DNA of 23,067 nucleotides from Utricularia gibba (GCA_002189035.1 NEEC01000277.1:1-23067), one strand, 5' to 3'. Counted from the first letter of the stretch, positions 1-11,605 are shown. Program-made: numbers and translations. Notes: generated from the letters alone by a model not told the origin.

Positions 1-3000
1 CCCCAAGACCGCCTCCTCAAGTATAAAGTAAGTTGTTGAAAAAATCATGTGGGTGCACGTGATATCGTAATTTAAACAAATGCATCATTTTTTTTAATCA
101 ATTTGCATCCGGTTGACCTCATGAGCAATACATAATCGGGGTCAAGGACCAAGTTCCCAGCGAGACTGGCGCCACAAAAACGAGAAGCTGTTCCTTGAAA
201 AACCATGTAGGCAGCCCCCGAAAACTGAACGTTAATAAATACATCACTTTATTTGCCGTGTTACAACTAACTCTCGGCGCAAGCCAAACCTGACCTTTGT
301 GTCCCGTTCCAGGTGCACCCCAAGACCGCCTCCACAAGTATAAAGCAAGTTGTTGAAAAAATCATGTGGGGTGCACGTGATATCGTAATTTAAACAAAGG
401 CATCATTTTTTTTAATCAATTTGCATCCGGTTGACCTCATGAGCAATACATAATCGGGGTCAAGGACCAAGTTCCCAGCGAGACTGGCCGCCACAAAATG
501 AGAAGCTGTTCCTTGAAAAACCATGTAGGCAGCCCCCAAAAACTGAACGTTAATAAATACATCACTTTATTTTCCGTGTTACAACTAACTCTCGGCGCAA
601 GCCAAACCTGACCTTTGTCCCGTTCTAGGTGCACCCCAAGACCGCCTCCACAAGTATAAAGCAAGTTGTTGAAAAAATCATGTGGGTGCACGTGATATCG
701 TAATTTAAACAAAGGCATCATTTTTTTTTAATCGATTTGCATCCGGTTGACCTCATGAGCATACATAATCGGGGTCAAGGACCAAGTTCCCAGCGAGACT
801 GGCCGCCACAAAACGAGAAGCTGTTCCTTGAAAAACCATGTAGGCAGCCCCCGAAAACTGAACGTTAATAAATACATCACTTTATTTGCCGAGTTACAAC
901 TAACTCTCGGCGCAAGCCAAACCTGACCTTTGTCCGTTCCAGGTGCACCCCAAGACCGCCTCCACAAGTATAAAGCAAGTTGTTGAAAAAATCATGTGGG
1001 GTGCACGTGATATCGTAATTTAAACAAATGCATCATTTTTAATCGATTTGCATCCGGTTGACCTCATGAGCATACATAATCGGGGTCAAGGACCAAGTTC
1101 CCAGCGAGACTGGCCGCCACAAAACGAGAAGCTGTTCCTTGAAAAACCATGTAGGCAGCCCCCGAAAACTGAACGTTAATAAATACATCACTTTATTTTG
1201 CCGGCTACAACTAACTCTCGGCGCAAGCCAAACCTGACCTTTGTCCCGTTCTAGGTGCACCCCAAGACCGCCTCCTCAAGTATAAAGTAAGTTGTTGAAA
1301 AAATCATGTGGGGTGCACGTGATATCGTAATTTAAAACAAAGGCATCATTTTTTTAATCGATTTGCATCCGGTTGACCTCATGAGCCATACATAATCGGG
1401 GTCAAGGACCAAGTTCCCAGCGAGACTGGCCGCCACAAAACGAGAAGCTGTTCCTTGAAAACCATGTAGGCAGCCCCCCGAAAACTGAACGTTAATAAAT
1501 ACATCACTTTATTTGCCAGCTACAACTAACTCTCGGCGCAAGCCTAACCTGACCTTTGTCGTTCCTCTTGCCCCCCAAGACCGCCCCTCAAGTATAAAGT
1601 AAGTTGTTGAAAAATCATGTGGGGTGCACGTGATATCGTAATTTAAACAAAGGCATCATTTTTTTTAATCGATTTGCATCCGGTTGACCTCATGAGCCAT
1701 ACATAATCGGGGGTCAAGACCAAGTTCCCAGCGAGACTGGCCGCCACAAAAACGAGAAGCTGTTCCTTGAAAAACCATGTAGGCAGCCCCCGAAAACTGA
1801 ACGTTAATAAATACATCACTTTATTTCCGAGCTACAACTAACTCTCGGCGCAAGCCAAACCTGACCTTTGTCCCGTTCCAGGTGCACCCCAAGACCGCCT
1901 CCTCAAGTATAAAGCAAGTTGTTGAAAAATCATGTGGGGTGCACGTGATATCGTAATTTAACAAAGGCATCATTTTTTTTTAATCATTTGCATCCGGTTG
2001 ACCTCATGAGCAATACATAATCGGGGTCAAGGACCAAGTTCCCAGCGAGACTGGCCGCCACAAAACGAGAAGCTGTTCCTTGAAAAACCATGTAGGCAGC
2101 CCCCGAAAACTGAACGTTAATAAATACATCACTTTATTTGCCGAGCTACAACTAACTCTCGGCGCAAGCCAAACCTGACCTTTGTCCCGTTCTAGGTGCA
2201 CCCCAAGACCGCCTCCTCAAGTATAAAGTAAGTTGTTGAAAAAATCATGTGGGGTGCACGTGATATCGTAATTTAAACAAAGGCATCATTTTTTTTAATC
2301 GATTTCCATCCGGTTGACCTCATGAGCCATACATAATCGGGGTCAAGGACCAAGTTCCAGCGAGACTGCCGCCACAAAACGAGAAGCTGTTCCTTGAAAA
2401 CCATGTAGGCAGCCCCCGAAAACTGAACGTTAATAAATACATCACTTATTTGCCGGCTACAACTAACTCTCGGCGCAAGCCAAACCTGACCTTTGTCCCG
2501 TTCCTGTGCCCCCCAAGACCGCCTCCTCAAGTATAAAGTAAGTTGTTGAAAAAAATCATGTGGGGGCACGTGATATCGTAATTTAAACAAAGGCATCATT
2601 TTTTTTTAATCGATTTGCATCCGGTTGACCTCATGAGCCATACATAATCGGGGTCAAGGACCAAGTTCCCAGCGAGACTGGCCGCCACAAAACGAGAAGC
2701 TGTTCCTTGAAAAACCATGTAGGCAGCCCCCGAAAACTGAACGTTAATAAATACATCACTTTATTTGCCGTGTTACAACTAACTCTCGGCGCAAGCCAAA
2801 CCTGACCTTTGTCCCGTTCCAGGTGCACCCCAAGACCGCCTCCCAAGTATAAAGTAAGTTGTTGAAAAAATCATGTGGGGTGCACGTGATATCGTAATTT
2901 AAACAAAGGCATCATTTTTTTAATCGATTTGCATCCGGTTGACCTCATGAGCATACATAATCGGGGTCAAGGACCAAGTTCCCAGCGAGACTGGCCGCCA

Positions 3001-6000
3001 CAAAACGAGAAGCTGTTCCTAAAAACCATGTAGGCAGCCCCCGAAAACTGAACGTTAATAAATACATCACTTTATTTGCCGAGCTACAACTAACTCTCGG
3101 CGCAAGCCAAACCTGACCTTTGTCCCGTTCTAGGTGCACCCAAGACCGCCTCCTCAAGTATAAAGCAAGTTGTTGAAAAAATCATGTGGGGTGCACGTGA
3201 TATCGTAATTTAAACAAATGCATCATTTTTTTTAATCAATTTGCATCCGGTTGACCTCATGAGCAATACATAATCGGGGTCAAGGACCAAGTTCCCAGCG
3301 AGACTGGCCGCCACAAAACGAGAAGCTGTTCCTTGAAAAACCATGTAGGCAGCCCCGAAAACTGAACGTTAATAAATACATCACTTTATTTGCCGAGCTA
3401 CAACTAACTCTCGGCGCAAGCCAAACCTGACCTTTGTCCCGTTCCAGGTGCACCCCAAGACCGCCTCCACAAGTATAAAGCAAGTTGTTGAAAAAATCAT
3501 GTGGGGGTGCACGTGATATCGTAATTTAAACAAAGGCATCATTTTTTTTTAATCAATTTGCATCCGGTTGACCTCATGAGCAATACATAATCGGGGTCAA
3601 GGACAAGTTCCCAGCGAGACTGGCCGCCACAAAAACGAGAAGCTGTTCCTTGAAAAACCATGTAGGCAGCCCCCCGAAAACTGAACGTTAATAAATACAT
3701 CACTTTATTTGCCGAGCTACAACTAACTCTCGGCGCAAGCCAAACCTGACCTTTGTCCCGTTCCAGGTGCACCCCAAGACCGCCTCCACAAGTATAAAGC
3801 AAGTTGTTGAAAAAATCATGTGGGTGCACGTGATATCGTAATTTAAACAAAGGCATCATTTTTTTTAATCGATTTGCATCCGGTTGACCTCATGAGCAAT
3901 ACATAATCGGGGTCAAGGACCAAGTTCCCAGCGAGACTGGCCGCCACAAAACGAGAAGCTGTTCCTTGAAAAACCATGTAGGCAGCCCCCGAAAACTGAA
4001 CGTTAATAAATACATCACTTTATTTGCCGAGTTACAACTAACTCTCGGCGCAAGCCAAACCTGACCTTTGTCCCGTTCTAGGTGCACCCCAAGACCGCCT
4101 CCTCAAGTATAAAGTAAGTTGTTGAAAAAATCATGTGGGGTGCACGTGATATCGTAATTTAAACAAAGGCATCATTTTTTTTAATCGATTTGCATCCGGT
4201 TGACCTCATGAGCATACATAATCGGGGTCAAGGACCAAGTTCCCAGCGAGACTGGCCGCCACAAAACGAGAAGCTGTTCCTTGAAAAACCATGTAGGCAG
4301 CCCCCGAAAACTGAACGTTAATAAATACATCACTTTATTTGCCGTGCTACAACTAACTCTCGGCGCAAGCCAAACCTGACCTTTGTCCCGTTCCAGGTGC
4401 ACCCCAAGACCGCCTCCTCAAGTATAAAGCAAGTTGTTGAAAAAATCATGTGGGGTGCACGTGATATCGTAATTTAAACAAAGGCATCATTTTTTAATCG
4501 ATTTGCATCCGGTTGACCTCATGAGCAATACATAATCGGGGTCAAGGACCAAGTTCCCAGCGAGACTGGCCGCCACAAAACGAGAAGCTGTTCCTTGAAA
4601 AACCATGTAGGCAGCCCCCGAAAACTGAACGTTAATAAATACATCACTTTATTTGCCGGGCTACAACTAACTCTCGGCGCAAGCCAAACCTGACCTTTGT
4701 CCCGTTCTAGGTGCACCCCAAGACCGCCTCCTCAAGTATAAAGTAAGTTGTTGAAAAAATCATGTGGGGTGCACGTGATATCGTAATTTAAACAAAGGCA
4801 TCATTTTTTTAATCGATTTGCATCCGGTTGACCTCATGAGCCATACATAATCGGGGTCAAGGACCAAGTTCCCAGCGAGACTGGCCGCCACAAAACGAGA
4901 AGCTGTTCCTTGAAAAACCATGTAGGCAGCCCCCGAAAACTGAACGTTAATAAATACATCACTTTATTTGCCGAGCTACAACTAACTCTCGGCGCAAGCC
5001 AAACCTGACCTTTGTCCGTTCCTAGGTGCACCCCAAGACCGCCTCCTCAAGTATAAAGTAAGTTGTTGAAAAAATCATGTGGGGTGCACGTGATATCGTA
5101 ATTTAAACAAAGGCATCATTTTTTTAATCGATTTGCATCCGGTTGACCTCATGAGCCATACATAATCGGGGTCAAGGACCAAGTTCCCAGCGAGACTGGC
5201 CGCCACAAAACAAGAAGCTGTTCCTTGAAAAACCATGTAGGCAGCCCCCAAAAACTGAACGTTAATAAATACATCACTTTATTTTCCGAGCTACAACTAA
5301 CTCTCGGCGCAAGCCAAACCTGACCTTTGTCCCGTTCCAGGTGCACCCCAAGACCGCCTCCACAAGTATAAAGCAAGTTGTTGAAAAAATCATGTGGGTG
5401 CACGTGATATCGTAATTAAACAAAGGCATCATTTTTTAATCGATTTGCATCCGGTTGACCTCATGAGCAATACATAATCGGGGTCAAGGACCAAGTTCCC
5501 AGCGAGACTGGCCGCCACAAAACGAGAAGCTGTTCCTGAAAAACCATGTAGGCAGCCCCCGAAAACTGAACGTTAATAAATACATCACTTTATTTGCCGA
5601 GCTACAACTAACTCTCGGCGCAAGCCAAACCTGACCTTTGTCCCGTTCCTAGGTGCCCCCCAAGACCGCCTCCTCAAGTATAAAGTAAGTTGTTGAAAAA
5701 ATCATGTGGGTGCACGTGATATCGTAATTTAAACAAATGCATCATTTTTTTAATCGATTTGCATCCGGTTGACCTCATGAGCCAAAAGAATCGGGGGGAC
5801 CAAGTTCCCAGCGAGACTGGCCGCACAAAACGAGAAGCTGTTCCTTGAAAAACCATGTAGGCAGCCCCGAAAACTGAACGTTAATAAATACATCACTTTT
5901 TTGCCGGCTACAACTAACTCTCGGCGCAAGCCAACCTGACCTTTGTCCGTTCCTCTTGCCCCCCAAGACCGCCTCCTCAAGTATAAAGTAAGTTGTTGAA

Positions 6001-7209
6001 AAAATCATGTGGGGTGCACGTGATATCGTAATTTAAACAAATGCATCATTTTTTTTAATCGATTTGCATCCGGTTGACCTCATGAGCCATACATAATCGG
6101 GGTCAAGGACCAAGTTCCCAGCGAGACTGGCCGCCACAAAACGAGAAGCTGTTCCTTGAAAAACCATGTAGGCAGCCCCCGAAAACTGAACGTTAATAAA
6201 TACATCACTTTATTTGCCGGCTACAACTAACTCTCGGCGCAAGCCAAACCTGACCTTTGTCCGTTCTCTTGCACCCCAAGACCGCCTCCTCAAGTATAAA
6301 GTAAGTTGTTGAAAAAATCATGTGGGGTGCACGTGATATCGTAATTTAAAAACAAATCATTATTTTCATCGATTTGCATCCGGTTGACCTCATGAGCCAT
6401 ACATAATCGGGGTCAAGGACCAAGTTCCCAGCGAGACTGGCCGCCACAAAAACAAGAAGCTGTTCCTTGAAAAACCATGTAGGCAGCCCCGAAAACTGAA
6501 CGTTAATAAATACATCACTTTATTTGCCGTGTTACAACTAACTCTCGGCGCAAGCCAAACCTGACCTTTGTCCCGTTCCAGGTGCACCCCAAGACCGCCT
6601 CCACAAGTATAAAGCAAGTTGTTGAAAAAATCATGTGGGGTGCACGTGATATCGTAATTAAACAAATGCATCATTTTTTAATCGATTTGCATCCGGTTGA
6701 CCTCATGAGCAATACATAATCGGGTCAAGGACCAAGTTCCCAGCGAGACTGGCCGCCACAAAACGAGAAGCTGTTCCTTGAAAAACCATGTAGGCAGCCC
6801 CCGAAAACTGAACGTTAATAAATACATCACTTTATTTGCCGGGCTACAACTAACTCTCGGCGCAAGCCAAACCTGACCTTTGTCCCGTTCTAGGTGCACC
6901 CCAAGACCGCCTCCCAAGTATAAAGTAAGTTGTTGAAAAAATCATGTGGGGTGCACGTGATATCGTAATTTAAACAAGGCATCATTTTTTTAATCGATTT
7001 GCATCCGGTTGACCTCATGAGCCATACATAATCGGGGTCAAGGACCAAGTTCCCAGCGAGACTGGCCGCCACAAAACGAGAAGCTGTTCCTTGAAAAACC
7101 ATGTAGGCAGCCCCCGAAAACTGAACGTTAATAAATACATCACTTTATTTGCCGGCTACAACTAACTCTCGGCCCAAGCCTAAACCTTTGTCCGTTCTCT
7201 TGCCCCCAA
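1..7209 (+). repeat. Left heterogeneous block, 23 near full-length monomers
   Basis: Units start at 7, 324, 640, 954, 1266, 1579, 1893, 2207, 2517, 2834, 3144, 3459, 3778, 4093, 4408, 4722, 5037, 5352, 5664, 5967, 6280, 6593 and 6905. Lengths are 303-319 bp. Bases 1-6 are the tail of an earlier unit. Diagnostic variants alternate: CTCAAG or CACAAG after the anchor, GTAAG or GCAAG, GAGCCATAC, GAGCAATAC or GAGCATAC, GCCGAGCTA, GCCGTGTTA, GCCGGCTA or TTCCGAGCTA, and TTCTAGG, TTCCAGG or a CCTCTTGCC form at the unit end. Single-base length changes in A, C, G and T runs are common. Some of these may be consensus error, but the substitutions recur in combination and look like true subtypes. Confidence 0.92.
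437..721 (-). other. 94-codon ATG-initiated satellite frame (subtype-specific)
   Basis: In a few units two changes coincide. CACAAG replaces CTCAAG, turning the TGA stop into TGT (Cys). The TGGGTGC form of the right inverted-repeat arm sets the frame. The minus-strand frame then extends upstream to ATG-ATG, giving about 94 residues starting MMPLFKLRYHVHP. Similar extended frames occur at 3539-3859, 5149-5403, 6390-6674 and 8665-9042. I find no recognisable domain, signal peptide or consistent conservation. Chance opening of a repeat whose length is divisible by three is the simplest explanation. Confidence 0.75.
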
Positions 7210-8843
7210 GACCGCCTCCTCAAGTATAAAGTAAGTTGTTGAAAAAATCATGTAGGGTGCACGTGATATCGTAATTTAAACAAATGCATCATTTTTTAAT
7301 CGATTTGCATCCTTGACCTCATGAGCCATAAAGAATCGGGGAGGACCAAGTTCCAGCGAGACAGGCCGCCACAAAACGAGAAGCTGTTCCTAAAAACCAT
7401 GTAGGCAACCCCGAAAACTGAACCTTAATAAATACATCACTTTTTTTGCCGGGCTACAACTAACTCTCGGCGCAAGCCAAACCTGACCTTTGTCCGTTCC
7501 TCTTGCACCCCAAGACCGCCTCCTCAAGTATAAAGTTGTTGAAAAAATCATGTGGGTGCACGTGATATCGTAATTTAAACAAATGCATCATTTTTTTCAT
7601 CGATTTGCATCCGGTTGACCTCATGAGCCATACAGAATCGGGTCAAGGACCAAGTTCCCAGCGAGACTGGCCGCCAAAAACGAGAAGCTGTTCCTTGAAA
7701 AACCATGTAGGCAGCCCCCGAAAACTGAACGTTAATAAATACATCACATTTTGCCGGCTACAACTAACTCTCGGCGCAAGCCAAACCTGACCTTTGTCCG
7801 TTCCTCTGCCCCCAAGACCGCCTCCTCAAGTATAAAGTAAGTTGTTGAAAAATCATGTGGGTGCACGTGATATCGTAATTTAAACAAATGCATCATTTTT
7901 AATCGATTTGCATCCTTTGACCTCATGAGCCATACAGAATCGGGGCAGGACCAAGTTCCAGCGAGACTGGCCGCCACAAAACGAGAAGCTGTTCCTTGAA
8001 AAACCATGTAGGCACCCCGAAAACTGAACGTTAATAAATACATCACATTTTGCCGGGCTACAACTTACTTTCGGCCAAGCCAAACCTGACCTTTTGTCCG
8101 TTCCTGCACCCAAGACCGCCTCCTCAAGTATAAAGTAAGTTGTTGAAAAAATCATGTAGGGTGCACGTGATATCGTAATTTAAACAAATGCATCATTTTT
8201 TAATCGATTTGCATCCTTTGACCTCATGAGCCATACAGAATCGGGGCAAGGACCAAGTTCCAGCGAGACTGGCCGCCACAAAACGAGAAGCTGTTCCTTG
8301 AAAAACCATGTAGGCCCCGAAAACTGAACGTTAATAATACAGCTACAACTACTTTCGGCCAAGCCAACCTGACCTTTGTCCCGTTCTCTTGCCCCAAGAC
8401 CGCCTCCTCAAGTATAAAGTTGTTAAAAAATCATGTGGGTGCACGTGATATCGTAATTTAAACAAATGCATCCTGCAATTTTTTTATTTGCCGGGCTACA
8501 ACTAACTCTTCTGACCTTTGTCCCGTTCCAGTGCACCCAAGACCGCAAGTATAAAGCAAGTTGAAAAAATCATGTGGGTGCACGTGATATCGTAATTTAA
8601 ACAAAGGCATCATTTTTTTAATCATTTGCATCCGGTTGACCTCATGAGCCATACATAATCGGGGTCAAGGACCAAGTTCCAGCGAGACTGGCCGCCACAA
8701 AACGAGAAGCTGTTCCTTGAAAAACCATGTAGGCAGCCCCCGAAAACTGAACGTTAATAAATACATCACTTTATTTTCCGAGCTACAACTAACTCTCGGC
8801 GCAAGCCAAACCTGACCTTTGTCCCGTTCCAGGTGCACCCCAA
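7210..8843 (+). repeat. Decayed block of progressively shortened monomers
   Basis: Units at 7210, 7514, 7816, 8114, 8398 and 8541 measure 304, 302, 298, 284, 143 and 303 bp, following a 305-bp unit at 6905. Neighbours share changes rarely seen elsewhere: GTTGACC altered to CTTTGACC (units 7816 and 8114), CATCACATTTTGCC (7514 and 7816), an ACTTTCGGCCAAGCC form of the hairpin arm (7816 and 8114), AGTTCCAGCG lacking one C, and CAGAAT in place of CATAAT. Shared neighbour-specific changes argue for local duplication of decayed copies rather than random read error alone. No gene or foreign sequence is present. Confidence 0.85.
8398..8540 (+). repeat. Truncated monomer, 143 bp, large internal deletion
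   Basis: This unit keeps the first ~80 bp (anchor, TATAAAG, the E-box palindrome cluster, the AAACAAATGCATC stretch). It then jumps through a short CTGCAA junction near 8473 to the TTTATTTGCC end of the unit. About 160 bp are missing, including the octamer, the GGTCAAGGACC stretch and the poly(A)-signal-like hairpin. The tail is also shortened (AACTCTTCTGACC, lacking the CGGCGCAAGCC part). The next unit starts with a shortened anchor, GACCGCAAG. It is the shortest unit in the window and ends the run of shrinking units. Confidence 0.85.
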
Positions 8844-11346
8844 GACCGCCTCCACAAGTATAAAGCAAGTTGTTGAAAAAATCATGTGGGTGCACGTGAT
8901 ATCGTAATTTAAACAAAGGCATCATTTTTTTAATCGATTTCCATCCGGTTGACCTCATGAGCCATACAGAATCGGGGTCAAGGACCAAGTTCCCAGCGAG
9001 ACTGGCCGCCACAAAATGAGAAGCTGTTCCTTGAAAAACCATGTAGGCAGCCCCCGAAAACTGAACGTTAATAAATACATCACTTTATTTGCCGAGCTAC
9101 AACTAACTCTCGGCGCAAGCCAAACCTGACCTTTGTCCCGTTCTAGGTGCACCCCAAGACCGCCTCCTCAAGTATAAAGTAAGTTGTTGAAAAAATCATG
9201 TGGGGTGCACGTGATATCGTAATTTAAACAAAGGCATCATTTTTTTAATCGATTTGCATCCGGTTGACCTCATGAGCCATACAGAATCGGGGTCAAGGAC
9301 CAAGTTCCCAGCGAGACTGGCCGCCACAAAACGAGAAGCTGTTCCTTGAAAAACCATGTAGGCAGCCCCCGAAAACTGAACGTTAATAAATACATCACTT
9401 TATTTGCCGAGCTAAACTAACTCTCGGCGCAAGCCAAACCTGACCTTTGTCCCGTTCTAGGTGCACCCCAAGACCGCCTCCTCAAGTATAAAGTAAGTTG
9501 TTGAAAAAATCATGTGGGGTGCACGTGATATCGTAATTTAAAGAAAGGCATCATTTTTTTTAATCGATTTCCATCCGGTTGACCTCATGAGCCATACAGA
9601 ATCGGGGTCAAGGACCAAGTTCCCAGCGAGACTGGCCGCCACAAAACGAGAAGCTGTTCCTTGAAAAACCATGTAGGCAGCCCCCGAAAACTGAACGTTA
9701 ATAAATACATCACTTTATTTGCCGAGCTACAACTAACTCTCGGCGCAAGCCAAACCTGACCTTTGTCCCGTTCTAGGTGCACCCCAAGACCGCCTCCTCA
9801 AGTATAAAGTAAGTTGTTGAAAAAATCATGTGGGGTGCACGTGATATCGTAATTTAAACAAAGGCATCATTTTTTTAATCGATTTGCATCCGGTTGACCT
9901 CATGAGCCATACAGAATCGGGGTCAAGGACCAAGTTCCCAGCGAGACTGGCCGCCACAAAACGAGAAGCTGTTCCTTGAAAAACCATGTAGGCAGCCCCC
10001 GAAAACTGAACGTTAATAAATACATCACTTTATTGCCGAGCTACAACTAACTCTCGGCAAGCCAAACCTGACCTTTGTCCCGTTCTAGGTGCACCCCAAG
10101 ACCGCCTCCTCAAGTATAAAGTAAGTTGTTGAAAAAATCATGTGGGGTGCACGTGATATCGTAATTTAAAAAAGCATCATTTTTTTAATCGATTTCCATC
10201 CGGTTGACCTCATGAGCCATACAGAATCGGGGTCAAGGACCAAGTTCCCAGCGAGACTGGCCGCCACAAAACGAGAAGCTGTTCCTTGAAAAACCATGTA
10301 GGCAGCCCCCGAAAACTGAACGTTAATAAATACATCACTTTATTTGCCGAGCTACAACTAACTCTCGGCGCAAGCCAAACCTGACCTTTGTCCCGTTCTA
10401 GGTGCACCCCAAGACCGCCTCCTCAAGTATAAAGTAAGTTGTTGAAAAAATCATGTGGGGTGCACGTGATATCGTAATTTAAACAAAGGCATCATTTTTT
10501 TTAATCGATTTCCATCCGGTTGACCTCATGAGCCATACAGAATCGGGGTCAAGGACCAAGTTCCCAGCGAGACTGGCCGCCACAAAACGAGAAGCTGTTC
10601 CTTGAAAAACCATGTAGGCAGCCCCCGAAAACTGAACGTTAATAAATACATCACTTTATTTGCCGAGCTACAACTAACTCTCGGCGCAAGCCAAACCTGA
10701 CCTTTGTCCCGTTCTAGGTGCACCCCAAGACCGCCTCCTCAAGTATAAAGTAAGTTGTTGAAAAAATCATGTGGGGTGCACGTGATATCGTAATTTAAAA
10801 AGGCATCATTTTTTTAATCGATTTCCATCCGGTTGACCTCATGAGCCATACAGAATCGGGGTCAAGGACCAAGTTCCCAGCGAGACTGGCCGCCACAAAA
10901 CGAGAAGCTGTTCCTTGAAAAACCATGTAGGCAGCCCCCGAAAACTGAACGTTAATAAATACATCACTTTATTTGCCGAGCTACAACTAACTCTCGGCGC
11001 AAGCCAAACCTGACCTTTGTCCCGTTCTAGGTGCACCCCAAGACCGCCTCCTCAAGTATAAAGTAAGTTGTTGAAAAAATCATGTGGGGTGCACGTGATA
11101 TCGTAATTTAAACAAAGGCATCATTTTCTTTAATCGATTTCCATCCGGTTGACCTCATGAGCCATACAGAATCGGGGTCAAGGACCAAGTTCCCAGCGAG
11201 ACTGGCCGCCACAAAACGAGAAGCTGTTCCTTGAAAAACCATGTAGGCAGCCCCCGAAAACTGAACGTTAATAAATACATCACTTTATTTGCCGAGCTAC
11301 AACTAACTCTCGGCGCAAGCCAAACCTGACCTTTGTCCCGTTCTAG

Positions 11347-11410
11347 GTGCACCCCAAGACCGCCTCCTCAAGTATAAAGTAAGTTGTTGAAAAAATCATG
11401 TGGGGTGCAC
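11347..11410. repeat. 9-bp inverted repeat spanning the monomer junction
   Basis: GTGCACCCC at 11347-11355 and GGGGTGCAC at 11402-11410 are perfect reverse complements, separated by 46 bp that include the anchor and TATAAAG. The pair recurs in most units. It is weakened where the second arm reads TGGGTGC (for example near 687 and 12661) or where the first reads CACCCAAG (near 11982). It could extrude as a stem with a large loop or act as paired half-sites. Function is not shown. Confidence 0.75.
11373..11379 (+). promoter_or_regulatory. TATA-box-like TATAAAG, one per monomer
   Basis: A TATAAAG heptamer sits 15 bp after the anchor in nearly every unit. It is conserved across subtypes that differ at the next bases (GTAAG or GCAAG). 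It could support satellite transcription on the plus strand, but no initiator or open reading frame lies sensibly downstream. At ordinary genomic A+T content such a heptamer can also occur by chance and then be amplified with the unit. Low confidence as a promoter. Confidence 0.2.
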
Positions 11411-11418
11411 GTGATATC
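11405..11418. promoter_or_regulatory. Overlapping palindrome cluster with E-box CACGTG
   Basis: Three 6-bp palindromes overlap in 14 bp: GTGCAC (11405-11410), CACGTG (11408-11413) and GATATC (11413-11418). The cluster is conserved through the array, including the decayed block near 7558-7570 and 8162-8174. It is lost in units truncated across it, for example the deletion at about 20127 and the unit at 16263. CACGTG is the canonical E-box bound by bHLH factors in eukaryotes. Binding is inference. Confidence 0.4.
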
Positions 11419-11451
11419 GTAATTTAAACAAAGGCATCATTTTTTTAATCG

Positions 11452-11459
11452 ATTTGCAT
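11452..11459. promoter_or_regulatory. Octamer motif ATTTGCAT, polymorphic between units
   Basis: ATTTGCAT is the exact complement of ATGCAAAT, the octamer recognised by POU-domain factors in animals. It overlaps the palindrome ATCGAT (11448-11453). Roughly half of the core units read ATTTCCAT instead, which breaks the octamer. The match is exact, but a role is unproven and depends on the host being an animal. Confidence 0.35.
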
Positions 11460-11463
11460 CCGG

Positions 11464-11496
11464 TTGACCTCATGAGCCATACAGAATCGGGGTCAA
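11464..11496. repeat. 6-bp inverted repeat TTGACC / GGTCAA, 21-bp spacer
   Basis: TTGACC at 11464-11469 and GGTCAA at 11491-11496 are reverse complements. The spacer holds the 8-bp palindrome CTCATGAG (overlapping the left arm by one base) and the diagnostic CATACA(G/T)AAT site. In the decayed block the right arm is damaged (GGGGCAGG, GGGGAGG), so pairing is not maintained there. Confidence 0.55.
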
Positions 11497-11549
11497 GGAC
11501 CAAGTTCCCAGCGAGACTGGCCGCCACAAAACGAGAAGCTGTTCCTTGA
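11493..11549. repeat. 7-bp inverted repeat TCAAGGA / TCCTTGA, 43-bp spacer
   Basis: The left arm 11493-11499 overlaps the GGTCAA arm of the preceding pair, so only one of the two stems could form at a time. The right arm is 11543-11549. The spacer between them (CCAAGTTCC through AGAAGCTGT) is among the best conserved parts of the monomer, staying recognisable even in the rearranged block at 16190-16240 and 18546-18590. Confidence 0.5.
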
Positions 11550-11584
11550 AAAACCATGTAGGCAGCCCCCGAAAACTGAACGTT

Positions 11585-11604
11585 AATAAATACATCACTT
11601 TATT
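11585..11604. terminator. AATAAA / TTTATT hairpin, poly(A)-signal-like on both strands
   Basis: AATAAA (11585-11590) and TTTATT (11599-11604) form a 6-bp inverted repeat around an 8-nt loop, so each strand carries one AATAAA hexamer. It repeats in nearly every unit. It is damaged in units 7514 and 7816, which read ACATCACATTTTGCC, and absent from the truncated unit at 18424. Canonical poly(A) signals in both directions once every 315 bp would shorten any read-through transcript if they were used. There is no direct evidence that they are. Confidence 0.35.
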
Positions 11605-11605
11605 T

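Noticed and set aside
7605-7790. Short plus-strand open frame of 61 codons (and a similar one at 14920-15111)
   Set aside because: It is the reverse view of the satellite unit, opened by local indels. It is not conserved between units and has no recognisable domain.
11461-11475. Polymerase III internal promoter (B-box-like GGTTGACCTC) or tRNA/5S-derived unit
   Set aside because: The match lacks the required GGTTCGA form, no A box sits at proper distance, and no tRNA or 5S fold is visible.
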